DNA from: Arcuatula senhousia
Taxonomy: Eukaryota > Mollusca > Bivalvia > Mytilida > Mytilidae
Length of the DNA stretch: 64,000 nucleotides
NCBI GenBank assembly: GCA_963971305.1
Contig: OZ020305.1
Span: 2,203,001-2,267,000, forward strand
Direction: 5' to 3'
Part shown: in pieces, positions 23,437 to 36,286 of the stretch
How positions within the stretch are numbered: the stretch's first letter is position 1
Layout: each line of letters starts with the position of its first letter
The notes under the pieces: generated by a model
What the model saw: the letters and a program-made list of their open reading frames with translations, nothing else
What the model was told of the DNA's origin: nothing
Databases searched by the model: none
Made by a program: the position numbers and the translations under genes

Positions 23437-24130
23437 CACCCCAGGCAGCCTTTAAGGCACTGTTAATGTTAAATGCTGATCAGTTTTACATTTCACAACT
23501 TTCAGCAATGGTAAGTCCTAAGTGCTCCTTTCTTTAAAGGTGGGTAGTAACTCTTTCTTAGGCCGTCTTCAATGTTTAATGCTGATCACTTTATGTTGAT
23601 GTTACGTCTACCGGTCATGGTTAGTCTTATAAACTCCTCTTGTGCTGTGATCTAAAGCTGAAATGATAATGTAGCCCAGGCTGCCTTGCAAGCGTTGTCC
23701 ATGTTTAATGCTGATCACTTTTAGATGTCTACCGGCAATGGTCAGTGTCCCCTTTGGCTGTTATCTCACACCTGTAATGATAATGTGGCATATGCCTCCT
23801 TCCATACATTATCTATTTTTAATGCTGATTACTTTCAGATGTTACATCTACCGGTAAGGGTAAGTTTTAAAAACTCCCCTATGGATAGTATATCACACTT
23901 GTGATGATATTGTGGCACAGGCCGCCTTCCAGACATTATCCATGTTAAATGCTGATCAGTTCAAAATGTCACATCTACCAGCCAAGGTTAGTCCCACGTG
24001 CTCCCTGTTTAATGGGTGGGGATTATCTGTATGTCCTTATGTAGCAGAGGCCGCATTCCAGGCGCTGTCAAAGTTTAATGCAAACCAATCAAGCATGCCA
24101 CATCTACCGGCCATATCAAGTTTTGGATTT
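23437..24130 (+). CDS. FOCAD: Tandem array of six focadhesin-like exon copies
   Basis: Six intron-plus-exon units of about 115-129 bp. Two copies are intact 66-nt (22-codon) exons with good splice sites: 23445-23510 (CCCCAG acceptor, GTAAGT donor; AAFKALLMLNADQF, ISQLSAM) and 23921-23986 (GCACAG acceptor, GTTAGT donor; AAFQTLSMLNADQF, SHLPAK). A copy starting at 24050 reads AAFQALSKFNAN, HLPA but has no clear donor. Copies near 23560, 23674 (in-frame TAG) and 23790 are degraded. Vertebrate focadhesin has AAYRSLANFSA followed by ILHLPEK, a convincing counterpart. The repeated flank GTTATCTCACACCTGTAATG shows that intron sequence was duplicated with the exon. Either alternative exons or serial duplication and decay would give this. 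Confidence 0.7.
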
Positions 24131-25204
24131 GATATCCCCCCTCTCTCTATTCTCACCTCATTCGATCAAAGCTTGGGGTATATGAAGTGAGGGGTATTCT
24201 AAATGAGCTTGCTTGCAGTTTTAACTTAGACAGTGATTTCTTGTAAACAATAGGTCAGATCTTCAAGAAATTGTATTCACGTATAAATCATGCAAGGATA
24301 TCACAATACAGCAATTGTGCAGTTAAAACAAATACTGTTTTTGATTAGACATAGGAGACATATCTGCCTGTACAAAAAGCTTGTTGGCCATGTATCTCCC
24401 TAATATTATATCAAATTTAGTAAAACTTTTTATAAATAGTAATTTCTAGCATACAAGACTTGACATTTTACAGTTGTATGACACCAGACTCTGTGGAGCG
24501 ATTCATTACCAACAAAATCTAAAAGTAGACCCAGATGAAATAATTGTGATTAATCAATAGATGAAATACTATTGAAACACTTCTACGGTGCACTGTGCAC
24601 TAAGGTATGACTTCTGATAGTAATTAATCATATTTTCTTCTTGAGACATTGTCAAAATGACAAAATGTACAATACAGTAATTGTTTTTTTGTCATTTAAG
24701 TATTAAATCTAATCTTTGGATATGATATTAAGAAGGTTTTACAGTAACAGTGATATAATGTTAATAAATATGACAGTTTGAATTTAGTCTCATATTTGAT
24801 ACCCTAGGCTTGTATTTTTCAATTTTCAAACTTTTTAAATTTCTTCAAAATCTTCCCTAATACATGTACAAGCAAATTCATACATGTGTCTTAAGGTCAT
24901 CAATTAACTTGTAAATATAATAAACAAGGATAAAATTGACTTTAATTTTGTAGAAGTTATGGCCTTTTGGCCATTTTCAAATATCCTCTTATATTATTGT
25001 TTAAGCTTAACTCCTCTGAAACTAATCAACCAAATTTTATGAAACATGGTAAGTATCTGGTCACTATTTGTAGTTGTGGTGCATATTTCCAAGAAAAATC
25101 CTCAACGTTTTAATAGAGCACTGGCTCTTTGAACTGACAATTTTTGGGGGAGACAATGATTTTCAAGCAAAAAACAATTTTTTTTTATTTTATTATGTGA
25201 GATT

Positions 25205-25432
25205 TCGCAGATTATCAAAGGTTTTGTTGATGTTTTGGACATTTAGTTTTATGTTTTACAGATCATTGAAGACTTCATTAAGAAAACCAATTTAATATAA
25301 TGATCATGCTATCTTATCTTATATCTCTAGATGATTGAACAAGCCAAGTTGTTATCCAATGTTTTTGACATTGACTATCTATTTTTCTATTTAATTTTTG
25401 TGTAGATTATTGAAGATTTAATGAAGCAGTAG
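25205..25432 (+). pseudogene. Array of exon-like IIEDF units (copy B)
   Basis: Short units follow AG acceptors at about 25211 (IIKGFVDVLD), 25262 (IIEDFIKKTNLI then stop), 25331 (MIEQAKLLSN) and 25404 (IIEDLMKQ then stop). Another degraded unit is at 26080 beyond the inserted 358-bp repeats. Copy A has two such units at 1572 and 1664. They look like degraded tandem copies of one exon located just after the HLPA exon, possibly the acidic linker of the focadhesin-like protein. Confidence 0.45.
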
Positions 25433-25790
25433 AAATACAAATGACAACAAAGTTCCAGACAATAAATTTTGCTACGCCTGACGCGCGTTTCGTCTATTCA
25501 AGACTCATCAGAGGCGCTCTACCAAAAATATTGAAAATGCCAAACACTGTATGAATATGAAGAGCATAGAACAGTATAACCAAAAATACCAAACTGGGGA
25601 ACCAAATTATCACTAAGATATTCAACCTATGTCTGGGGTAGAAAGAACCTTAGGGTTTAAACAATTTTGAAATTTAGACGGATAATTTAAAGCTTTGATG
25701 TATTCTCCAACTCAAAAGTGTTGGTGCCGGAGCGGGCTAACCTCGGGGAATTTACACTCCACCAGCAGTGCTAACCTTCACGTGTGTTCG
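25433..25790 (+). repeat. 358-bp bivalve repeat, complete unit
   Basis: Runs from AAATACAAATGACAACAAAG to CTTCACGTGTGTTCG, with the core CTGACGCGCGTTTCGTCTA. It is immediately followed by a second unit that starts with the same AAATACAAATGACAAC, giving an exact 358-bp period. A pair with the same period is at 61261-61618. Non-coding. Confidence 0.9.
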
Positions 25791-26050
25791 AAATACAAAT
25801 GACAACAAAGTTCCAGGCAATAAATTTTTCTACGCCTGACGCGCGTTTCGTCTATTCAAGACTCATCAGAGGCGCTCTACCAAAAATATTGAAAATGCCA
25901 AACACTGTATGAATATGAAGAGCATAGAACAGTATAACCAAAAATACCAAACTGGGGAACCAAATTATTACTAAGATATTCAACCTATGTCTGGGGTAGG
26001 AAGAACCTTAGGGTTTAAACAATTTTGAAATTTAGACGGATAATTTAAAA
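25791..26050 (+). repeat. 358-bp bivalve repeat, second truncated unit
   Basis: Head-to-tail continuation of the preceding unit. It ends at about 26050 after the TTAGACGGATAATTTAAA motif, so it lacks the last ~100 bp. The two units are highly similar, which suggests recent tandem duplication. Confidence 0.9.
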
Positions 26051-26077
26051 TAGAAGTTTATAAAATTTTAAAATTTT

Positions 26078-26185
26078 AAATCATTGAAGATTTTGTTGAA
26101 CAAGCCAAGTTGTATCAAATCAACAATAAGGGACGTTGTATCTGTAGATGATATCTGGCCGAACATACCAGCCGAATAAAGAATT
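26078..26185 (+). pseudogene. Degraded exon-like unit, paralogue of 1664-1760
   Basis: ATCATTGAAGATTTTGTTGA begins a unit that matches the copy-A exon-like unit through TCTGTAGATGATATCTGGCC. Here the base before it is AA instead of AG, and indels break the frame. Remnant only. Confidence 0.6.
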
Positions 26186-26387
26186 AAGGGTTAAGAATAT
26201 TCTCAGATTTAAGTTTTTTATGCTTTGTTGCACCCAAATTTATATTCATATATCTTTATATGCTTAAGATCATACAAACGATGCTTATAACATTTTGAAG
26301 TATTTTCCAGATATCACCCATTAAACCATATAACCCAGACAGAACTATTTAATACGACCTGTCGTGTCCATTAATGTACACTTTATA

Positions 26388-28379
26388 GGCGAGCGGCGGA
26401 AAGGGTCTTGAAAAAATTTAAATTACCCAAAAACCTCATGGGATATTTTTAACTATATTGATAGTTTAATATTTCAGCTTCAATAATATCGATGTTTGCC
26501 ATTTGGAATCTGGTCAGAACATGTAAAAAATAAAGGTCAAAGGTCACTACCCAAAATCTAAAAGTTTGAGTCTGCAAACATTAAGGCAACTAAAATGTTA
26601 CAAAATGTGGTAAAAGTTAAAATAAAAACTAAATATTACTTACATATATAAGTGAATATAAATCATTCACTTTTGGTCTCCTTGAAGAAATTTATTACGT
26701 CAATTTTTCTATTTTTAGAAAAGGGTCAAATTATTTTGATTTTTGTGTATAAAAGTTTGAATTGCGAAAAAAAGAATTCACATTTTCACTCACTTTTTTC
26801 CTCTAATTGTAAAACATTATCTTATCTTTCGTCTGTAACAAAAATAAATGGTTCAAATGTGTTCATTGACTCAAAAACACCACATTTGTGGATTATACCA
26901 GAATATTAGGTTTTTAAAAAAAGTGTACTGAGTTACCATTAACATGTTTAAGACGGAATAGGAATCAAAAATCAACAACAAAATCTTAAATCCAACTAGT
27001 TAAGTAGAGAACAATAACTTTGCACAGAAAAAAAGAAAGAAAATCATCGAAAAACTAACTAAAAAGCACATAAGAGTAAAGTGGCGAATAGAGGTTTTAA
27101 AAACTTTTAAGTTTATAACTTAATTACAAACCTTTGGCGATATTTTGGACTTAATAGAGAGATAAGAGTTTTGGTTTTCAGAACATATTAGTTTGACGCC
27201 TCTAAAATGGTCAGAACATTGTGCAATTTGAGCTCAAAGATTAGACATTTTTAAGCGTGAAGTCATAAGTTCAAAAGACGACCAAATCATTGTACAATGA
27301 CGGCTCCAGTAGGTGGGGTGTTCCAGGAGCCCCTTAATGTCGCTTTGTGACAAAATGTTAAAAAAAATCTTATAGATTAAGATTTCAGGCAAAGTTGTCA
27401 TGAACATCTTCAACAACATTGCTTTATGTGGAGCCCTCCCCCTTTTTTCGAAAATTTCTTACGTGCACAGTTTATACTTTTAGTTTCAAATACATAGTCT
27501 AGTAACATAATTTCAAATATTTTCGCCAAAATATACGGCATTAATTTATTGTTTTTCTGCAATCGAATTTTTATTCAGTTCAACATATCAAACGCACCTC
27601 AAGAGTCAAGTACACCTTTCACAAAATTTTAAAACTTTGCTTTTATCAAACATCGCAGGTTAAAAATTATAGCAAAGACCCAATAATAAATTTCTTGTGT
27701 TCACACAAACCCAAAACTAGCACATATTCTTCATAATTACACCAATAAATGAAAATTCTTACAATTACTAATCAATCAGATTATAGTTAAAATGTAAATA
27801 CGGGACACTCCGACAGTTTTCCGAGTCATCTGCAGTCAATTTTCTCAAAATCTTACATATTCAATTAAGTATAACTTTATTATCATTCGTCAGAAGTATG
27901 CAGTTTTAACTAAAAAGTAGCCTTACAACATTTTCTTGATCTAAGTATACAATTTATTTGATTTAAATGACAATTAATGTTGCAAAAGTTAAAATTAACG
28001 TGTATTTTTGCTACTTTTATTCGTGATTTTTAATTCGATAAAAATTGTAGAAAACTATCAGTGTTTTTGAAAATTTCAATTGCAAACAAAGATTGAGCAA
28101 AATATTTCATGATGTGATTTATAATTTTTTTTCGTGTGTGTTTTTAAGGTAAAAAAAATAATTTTAAAAATCAAGCCGTTAAAGAAATTCATAGGGTACA
28201 TGTACAAAACAACATTTTTTTATATCTTCTGACCATATTCGACTTGTCAAACATATATATCCATAAAATAGAATAATCAACCTTTTATTTGAGTTCAAAA
28301 AATCTCATGAGGTTTTTGGGTAATTTAAACTTTTTAATTAGACGACTTTTTCGATATCCGCCGCTCGCCTATTATAACC
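26388..28379. mobile_element. 1992-bp TIR element with TA target site, non-autonomous
   Basis: Both ends read inward as GGCGAGCGGCGGA and are flanked by TA. The inverted repeats are long (about 150-165 bp with gaps): after the perfect end they share TTTAAATTACCCAAAAACCT followed by CATG, and further in GGTCAGAA. Copy A at 2614-2625 is the uninterrupted site (ACTTTATAAAAAATGCC), so the element entered copy B after the duplication and duplicated TA. No ORF over 90 codons and no transposase motif is visible inside. TA targeting suggests a Tc1/mariner-like or other TA-specific transposase acting in trans; the long TIR is unusual for a short mariner MITE. Confidence 0.9.
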
Positions 28380-31300
28380 ATTGCCACACATAAAGGATTT
28401 AGTCTGGAAATATTATTATTTGACATGTTTAATTTCAGCTTAGGGAACAACGAAAAAATGGTAAAAAAACTATTTCTCTAGGTTTAATTTATAGCTATGA
28501 AACTGTCTGCCTAATTTTTTTTATTTTAAAGCCAAAATAGGATTAAATTGAAACCTAATAGTGCTGATGATACAGAGAACCATTGGGCTGATTTTCCAGA
28601 TACTGTTTAAAATGCAATAAAAATGGCTATAAAAAAATCTTTCTTCAAGGAAATGGTTTCAGTCATGTTTTTTTTAATTGTTTGTATACCTTCTTTAGGT
28701 TGTTTGTATACAGTATTTGTGTTAAGTTTTATTTCATTATTAAATTTTTGCTTGTTCTTTATATGCAACCCAGTACATTTGTCATATATCAGACAACATT
28801 GCATCTTAAAGGAATTAAAGATTAAAATGTCAGCCAGTAGAATTAACATGAAAATCTTTTCATATCTCACAAACTTCAGATTCTAAGACTTACCAATTTA
28901 TATGTAAATTAATATCTGTTAACGTAATGTATAAAACATGACTTTGTACTGATGTAATGGATCAGAAAATTGTCTGTTGTTGAATATGGCAACACAGAAA
29001 AACAGACCAAGTAACTGCCTTAGCTTTTCTTTAAGATAGACTCCAATAGGGGTGAACATGATGGGCAACATGAACGCTTTTAGGGCACTTAAGGACAAAA
29101 CCAGTATATCCAAACGAGAACAGCAGAAAGAATCAGACGGCATTAAAAGACACAACTGAATAGCAATCAGCCATGCAATCAAACAAGTCAAAATTTGAAA
29201 TATGCCTTAAATTTACCTTATCTAAAATCCTAAAAATGTTTCATAAACAACCTTGTGACCTGAGGGGTAACCTTGCAGGAGCATTTGTGTTTATTTGTAG
29301 TAGGGACTCAGAAAAAAATCCTTGAATTGAATAATTAAAACATTTATAGAAAGAAGAAGGGTACGTGGTCTTCAATAATGACACGCAAACATCTGTACTC
29401 ATCTTATAGTTAAAATCCTGTATACGACATATGTACGACCTTGTGTTAATTTTCTAGAATGATGACAACCGTGGGGGCATTTAACCCTTCTTAACCAACT
29501 TCAATGTCGAACATGACTCTCTTTTAAGAAAATCAACATCATGATATATCCCCACAAATAATAATTCTTTCAGATTTGGTTTGTCTTGTAATACCTATTA
29601 CTCTGTGAGGCCTCTTTATAAATCACAAAGACATTATATATAAACCTAAATCAGTATAGATGTGAACAAATCTTTAAAAAATATGTCCTTCTATGAGAAT
29701 AAATTTTCATTCCTTTTTAAAGCATTTATCCAGTATTATATCACGAAAATCATGACCATTATGCGATCAGCATTAGGATAATGCACATGTTTCATATTGT
29801 ATAATGGGAGTTATGAACAAGTATGGAAAGTTTTCAAAATTGAATTTTTTGCATATTTATATGGTTGATGACGTCAGGAAATCCAATGATTTAAAATTGT
29901 GATGGTCTTTAGATCTTTTTAAGGCAGAAAGAAACATGTAATCCTCCTACATGGAATCCAATCTATAGCTCTGTACTGAGATTTATGCATATGTGTCTTT
30001 ATCTTTTATTTGTTCATTCCCGGGGTAATTTTGCATCCATAATTAAAGGTTATTTTCTACCTTAAACGATGTTTAAGGTACATGACAACCAAAAGAAGAT
30101 AGTGAAGTTTTGCAAGCCTATGAATTGAAAATGTTTTATGTCCGTCAGACGGCATGGCATGTCAGAGGGCTCTATTCGTACATGAACAATTGTCTGTCAA
30201 ACATTTCTCAGAAATAGTACTTGAGAATGATATGAAATTTGGCAGGATGGTTTAGTATGACAATCTATGTATCCTTAGTAACTTTCAGATCAGTCGAAAT
30301 TCTACGTCCTATTGGAGAACTTACACGGGGACATCTATGTCCCATGGACATATTCCTTCTTTATTATCTGTTTTAAAATTCAAAATTGTTAATGTTTTTT
30401 CGATTAAAAAGTTACGGCGGTGTAGATCCCCATCCAACCCATCCTTGTAATACCACACTGCTGGACTTTATTAATGGACAGCCTCACCGCTTTGTTAGAG
30501 GTGTATGGAGTCTTTATAAAGATACTATCATGGACTATGTGCATTTACTTTCAGGGTTTTGCAACAAAATGATACTTTGTTGACATTATTAACACACGCA
30601 TGATAACAATGAAGTAAAGTGAAAATGTACCCAGTCTATTTAAACCCAATCAAAGCCAAAAGAATGCATTCCCCAAAACATTGGGACTGTTAGCCATTAT
30701 TTAATAATAGTTATTCCGTATTTTGAACAATTGCTAAATGACTCAAAATAAAAGCAAAACGATGTGTTGAATACTAATGTTTTCGTTGTTGACTGCCACT
30801 CATCAAAACCACAAAAAATGGTAAACAAAAAACGATGAACACCACAAGAATTGGCACACAATCCTTATTGAACTCCTTTAGTCTGTCACAGTCAGGTCCA
30901 TTATCGCATTATATTTATTTCTTAAAAATGATATGTCAAATCATTTTATAACTGCATTGTATCTGCATTCACTTGTAACGATGTATAGAAAGAAAATATG
31001 AATAAACAACGTTTTTAGCATTTGTTGAATGTAGAGTTTGTGTGCAAATCTGTCTGTTAAACTGAATAGCAGGTAATTAAAATAATATTTGTTTGGTTTC
31101 TGTATCATGATGTTTTCTTTAAAATGTTGGTCTTATTTTCGTGGTATAAAATCTTTATATATATGTATCGTGTCAGAAATCAAAATTGTGGGATTTAGTT
31201 TCGCGATTATCGGTAAGCTGCAAAAATTAAACCACCGTGAAAATTATCCGATATATGGTTCTGCAAAAATTATGGAAAAAATGTCTTTCCTTGGTGTTTA

Positions 31301-31621
31301 TATCCACCTTTCTACTGGTAATATTACAATAAAGAGATGAAGAGTTGGTTGCATGAATCTGAAGTCTTTAATGGAACTTGATAATTACATCTAGTATTTA
31401 CCTTCAAAGATCTCATTCTTATCAGAAATTTTAAGCTTAATCCATTCATAGTTTCACTTGAGGATCTGTTTTTTAAATGTTCTGTTTGAAAGCTTTTCTC
31501 TCAATACCATTCTATATTGTGTAATTATTATAATTAATGTAGGGTTGGTAAAATTATCTTAAATGTGAATGGACAGTTCTTTACATAGAACCATACAAGC
31601 ATGGAATGTTTAATTTGTACA
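28380..31621. other. Intron-like stretch of copy B
   Basis: Mostly paralogous to 2630-7400 of copy A. No exon is recognised, although focadhesin exons between those at 24 and 34 kb would be expected here. Small ORFs at 28607-28886 are AT-rich and lie on both strands of the same segment, so probably chance. Confidence 0.5.
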
Positions 31622-31731
31622 AGGGTGCCATTTCATAAGGCGATCGCTAATTAACGTGGTTGTTATCCCATGCAGATTAAATGGGCTTACGTGCACGTAA
31701 GGCTAACGATCATTTTATGAAACGACACCCT
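31622..31731. mobile_element. 110-bp MITE, absent from copy A
   Basis: Left AGGGTGCCATTTCATAA and the reverse complement of the right end AGGGTGTCGTTTCATAA are inverted repeats, with GTGCACGTAAGG inside. The paralogous site at about 7397 reads straight through. A degraded relative lies at 3496-3590. Non-coding. Confidence 0.85.
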
Positions 31732-32214
31732 GGTCATTAATAGTAGTTACAATTTATGCATTTTTAGTCTATATATTGAGAAACTAGGATAGTTCATTAA
31801 CTTATTTTTGAATCTTTAAAAGACCGTTGCATGTCTTGATATACTGAATCATTTATGTGAAGCCTAAGTCATGTGTCTGACGTGTTACTATATGGAAAAA
31901 GAAATCGATCAAATGAAGAGCTATGTTCTGTAAAAGGAAATTATTTTTCACGAGAATTTGGAAAAACTTTTAAATTATCAGACATAAGTTTAATAGCTTT
32001 TGTTGGGACAGTAAATTAAGGGACAATTTCTTAATATGTTAAGTCATTAAATAGCTCTTGTCAAGACTGATTGGAAAAAAATGTAGATTTGTTTTACTCT
32101 GGTAAGTTTTGACTTGAATGACAAGTAGGTGGTTCAATTATTGGTATGAAATACAGTGAAACGTAATCTGTCTATACTGAACACTCTTTATTATTTATGT
32201 TTATGATTTTAATT

Positions 32215-32880
32215 TTTGAGGCTATCATGATGAGAGAGAATACAATACCCAACGGGTATAAAAACGGTTAATTTGATTATGCTGTTTATCGATATTTTAA
32301 GAGGTAAACTCTCAGCAGCAGCATTTGAAGGTCAAAAACCAAAAGACTTTAATAAAAAAAGTTCATTGTGATTACCCTTGGGGACCTCTGGTCCAGCAGC
32401 AGCCGTTTTCGATCGGGTGATTTTAAAATACAATACCAAAACGGATATAAAAACAGTTAATTTAGTTATGCTGTTTAGCGATATTTCAAGATCAGCAGCA
32501 TTTGTATCAAAACATTGAAAAGTGAAAAACATTCCAGACTTTTTTCCCTCATGCTTGCAGATGTTTAGTTTATTTTTGGTATGTGAGTCTATCATGATGA
32601 GTTATAGATCTAGTTCGCGTTTGTCACAGTCCGTTCATTTTCAACAAATTAATGGCCCTTGAACTTAAAAAATGTTATGAAAATAAAAGGTGTTTTTCAT
32701 TTTTTTCTACAATATTTAGGAAAATAATATTTCATCACTTTTGTCCCACATGTCATTTACCATGATAGTTACAGACTGAGTTCAATTTTGTTCTGGTCTG
32801 TTGATTTGCACTGAATTTATGGCCCTTGGACGAAGAAAATTTTATGAATATAACAGGTTTTTCTTTTGCTTATTTCTACA
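32215..32880. repeat. Diverged dispersed repeats (TTTATGGCCCTTGGAC type)
   Basis: 32240-32310 and 32430-32510 are a ~190-bp tandem pair sharing ATAAAAAC(G/A)GTTAATTT and ATGCTGTTTA. Then 32590-32690 and 32750-32870 share CATGATGA/CATGATAG, TTCAATTT(T)GTT and ATGGCCCTTG(G/A)AC. The last motif is one I recall as frequent in bivalve repeats. Not coding. Confidence 0.55.
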
Positions 32881-33988
32881 ATTTTGCCTGGAGATTTTGA
32901 GTTGATTTTACGAAACATTGTCGGGGAATGATCTGTCTCCTACACACACGAACAACATAGCTATCTGAATTATTAAGGGTATGATGAATACAGTCTTTTA
33001 CTCTAAACATAGATAACTGGATGCGGGGGCATATTTCTTTTTCTACACATATATTTTGGTTTGGTATTAATTTCTAAATATGTGCCACAGACTAAAATAA
33101 TATAAATCTTTACTTTCAATCTTTTTCCGTCTAATGGGGTACAAAGTTAATTAAAATATATACCTTTAAATCTTTCTTTTTCTTTCGCAATTTTAACAAG
33201 CTTTAGCATAACACCTTCATAAAACATGCATTATGCAACAAACTTTTTAAACATTTTTTTGTTTCTGTCAATAGCCCTTACATGTTATAAGAAGCAAACC
33301 AGACCAGGAAACTATTACGAAATCTTACATCAAGCGATTGTTAGGATGTTTATGATTAGACATTTCCACCTGTGTTAGGGTACGAGGGAAGCATAAAGAA
33401 TGCTTCAAGGTATATTACATCTCGTCAGTTTTTAACGTCCCTGTTCATTAGCATGTCTCACAGATGTTAATTGGCCTATTGCAGCTTTCGGTTATTGTGT
33501 TAACAAACTGGCAGACATTGGAGTGGTAATGAATTTCCTTCCAATTTGAAAAAGTGCATTGTTTATAGAAACATTGAATTTAGGTTAATTTAAAAGAAAG
33601 ATCCTAGATTCTATTGGAAGTTTTATAAAAAGGCTGTTTAGGCTGAATATAATCCTGTATAGGTATAATATTAAGAGTTGTCGGAAGAAACATGTGCAGT
33701 TTGGAATTTTCTTGAAGTGAATTGTCAGATTATTTGTGACATTTCACAAAATGTTGAGTTAACTTTTCCAAGCATCTTGGTGAATATATGTCAATGTATA
33801 TCAGGATGTATGTAAAATGTATGGTTTTCTGACACACTTTAATTTACATGAATCATACATATATAATGTATAAAATCACTGCAGCACTAATGCTTCAATA
33901 AAATTTATAAAGTTATGCTATAAAGTTAGTGACATGAGTAATTCCCTGTATTTTTGTCTGAAAAAAAATAGACTGTCATATGTTTTAG

Positions 33989-34211
33989 AGGTAGCCCTTT
34001 GCAGTCCAACTGGGTATATGCCTTGGCTTGCCTGGCTTTCACCATCAACATACGTGGTACCAGTCTAGCGAAGGAAGCCATAGAGGCAGCAGAAAGATAC
34101 ACATAATATATGAGTCATTCTCATTGGCTGAAAGTTATCATGGATACTATCATGTGCTTAGCAGACGTCAATCACATGCCTAAGGGAGCTCTCCTAGGTC
34201 TTTGTCAGCAG
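33989..34211 (+). pseudogene. FOCAD: Focadhesin-like exon with in-frame stop
   Basis: A 223-nt exon between a TATGTTTTAG acceptor and a GTATAA donor. It reads GSPLQSNWVYALACLAFTI, a stop (TAA, 34104-34106), then SHWLKVIMDTIMCLADVN and GALLGLCQQ. Vertebrate focadhesin carries SPVVKGNALLALSSLAV and later KEWVSMVLDTLLVIVDS at the equivalent place, as I recall, so both halves align in order. The stop sits in the variable loop between the halves. The matching end of copy A (about 11.7 kb) lacks this exon. Splice sites are intact, so either the copy is a recent pseudogene or the loop contains an unrecognised small intron. Confidence 0.75.
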
Positions 34212-36286
34212 GTATAATAACTAATGATAATTTGTTGGCCTATTTCATTCGATAGTTTCAAGATAGCTTTTGTCCTTAGAATGTTTAAAACTGTGCTGTT
34301 TTCAGGTTATTATGTTGAGTCACAAAGATAAATCTTGATTTTTTTCATTGTTGATTAGTTTTAAAAAGTTATGACCTCATTATTTCTTAACGAATTGTTA
34401 TTTAAATACATTTAGTCTAATGTGGGTTAGTATCACATGTTAAAAACAGTTCGAACGTGAACGAGCAATTTATCACAATATGAACTACTGCTTTTTAACA
34501 GCCATATAACAAAAAAAAAATATTCTAAGTGCTTATGGCAGGTCTTTTGCATTTACAATTCCGTCATGAAATTCAATTCATAAACTTTGACATTAATTTA
34601 AATTCGTGTTTGAGACTTTAACAATAGCCTCATGGGATAGACATGTCTATTTTAGTCTGCTTGTCAATCCTTTACAATATTTCTTGTCTTTTTTTCTATT
34701 TTGCATGTCTTAAGTGGGTCTTCTCCAGTCGCATATCGTGTGGGAGAATGCAAATAAGAATGATGCAACTTATTTATCTAAATTATATAGCAACTTATAA
34801 TTAAATGTGCAAAAAGTTCGCATTTATTCACTAAGACACAGAAAAAGAACAGCTAACTCCAGTTGGGTGTTAGTCTTTTGACTTGTGCGATGGGTTTACC
34901 CCCTTTACAAGTTATCGATTTAGATGTAGAAATAAAGTTATCATTATAGCAGAATTGTCCACATTAAATAAAGATAATAAATTTCATTGACTTATCCTGA
35001 AATTACATTTTACCTTATAATCAGTAACATGACCAACTCTTAGACTTTGAGCTCTTAGCATATCTTGTTACATGATGGTACCCACCATCTGTTTTTCTTT
35101 TTGTAATCTTTTTGAAAATTTGCTTGCATATATTCCCATTCAAAATAACTACATCGATCTGGTACTGAAATATTTCTTAATTTAAAAAAAAAGTGTCACA
35201 TTTTAAAAGTTGTTCATGTCCAGGGTAAGATTAATAGAGTGCATTTGAATTTGTAGGGAAAATAACGTTAATTGTCTTTTTTAAAGGCCTAGGGAAGCCA
35301 TACATTTTTGAAAAAAAACCAATGTTAACTTTTGGTGCAAAAGAAAAAATCCTGTTATGATGCAACAAATGATTTGCCTTGTCATTCAATGAAAAAGGTG
35401 GCAGTCAATCAACTAAGGCGCTGATTTTCGTATTTTAAAAGATGTAAAAGTTTATCCCTCCTCAGGCATGTCAGGAATGCTTAATCTTTTCCCCAATTAT
35501 CCCAATATCGTGATAAATGGTCAGCTGATTATTGTCATACTATAGTATGACTGACACACCAAATAACAATGACCAGATTATTAAGGAAAGGATCAATTAT
35601 ATCGTTGAACTGACTGTCATTTCTTATACCATCAGAAATCAAAGATCATTAACTACAGAAATTGGTCAGGGATGTCTATAATTTGGCCGTTTATCGTTTG
35701 ATTTTGATAAAGACACAAAAACAGAAATATACTTCTTTTCATATATTAAGCGATCATTCGCGAAATTAGATACCCGCAAAAAAGAGAATATTTTGTACAC
35801 GATAATTAGGATAAATTTTGGGAAAACACGATAGTAATACTTGGTAACTACTTAAAAATTGTAATAATTAAAATATACCTAGTAAGTACACTTATATCAT
35901 GGTCATTCATTATTTGATTTTGATGGAAGCACAGAAACGGAAGGGGATAATTACAGCTAATTTGTTTCACAAATTGTCAGTTATCATTCATGATTATTTT
36001 TGCGGATGAATCATTAAGTAAACAAAATAAGGAAAATGAGATTATTTATTTTAGGTTACCCTTAGGGAAATTCAACACGGTAATCAAAACTCATTTTCAG
36101 ACAGTTCTCTCTTATGATAATGTCACAAACCTGTATATGAAGTATATACAAATGATAGTATATTGAGAAATTAATTCAATCATTATTCATCATTGTATAG
36201 CTATTTTCTTTGATAATAACTTCTATTTACATTTTACAATTGTTTGCCATTCAATTGATCTTGTTTGTATTTTTAAATCGTTGTAT
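34212..36286. other. Intron-like stretch, no gene seen
   Basis: AT-rich. A weak ~218-bp duplication is visible at about 35684 and 35902 (TTTGATTTTGAT(A/G)(A/G)A with ACA(A/G)AAAC). No TIR element or exon is recognised. Confidence 0.5.

Larger units (their letters stand above)
22960..33720 (+). repeat. Segmental duplication copy B (direct paralogue of 200-11730)
   Basis: Collinear with copy A at the anchor blocks listed there. Private insertions are the 358-bp repeat pair (25433-26050), the 1992-bp TIR element (26388-28379) and the MITE at 31622-31731. Copy A has an empty site for the last two. Copy A instead carries the RT remnant, the 156-bp array and the 239-bp duplication. Outside listed features, 24131-25204, 28380-31621, 31732-32214 and 32881-33988 are intron-like with no gene seen. 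Confidence 0.85.
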
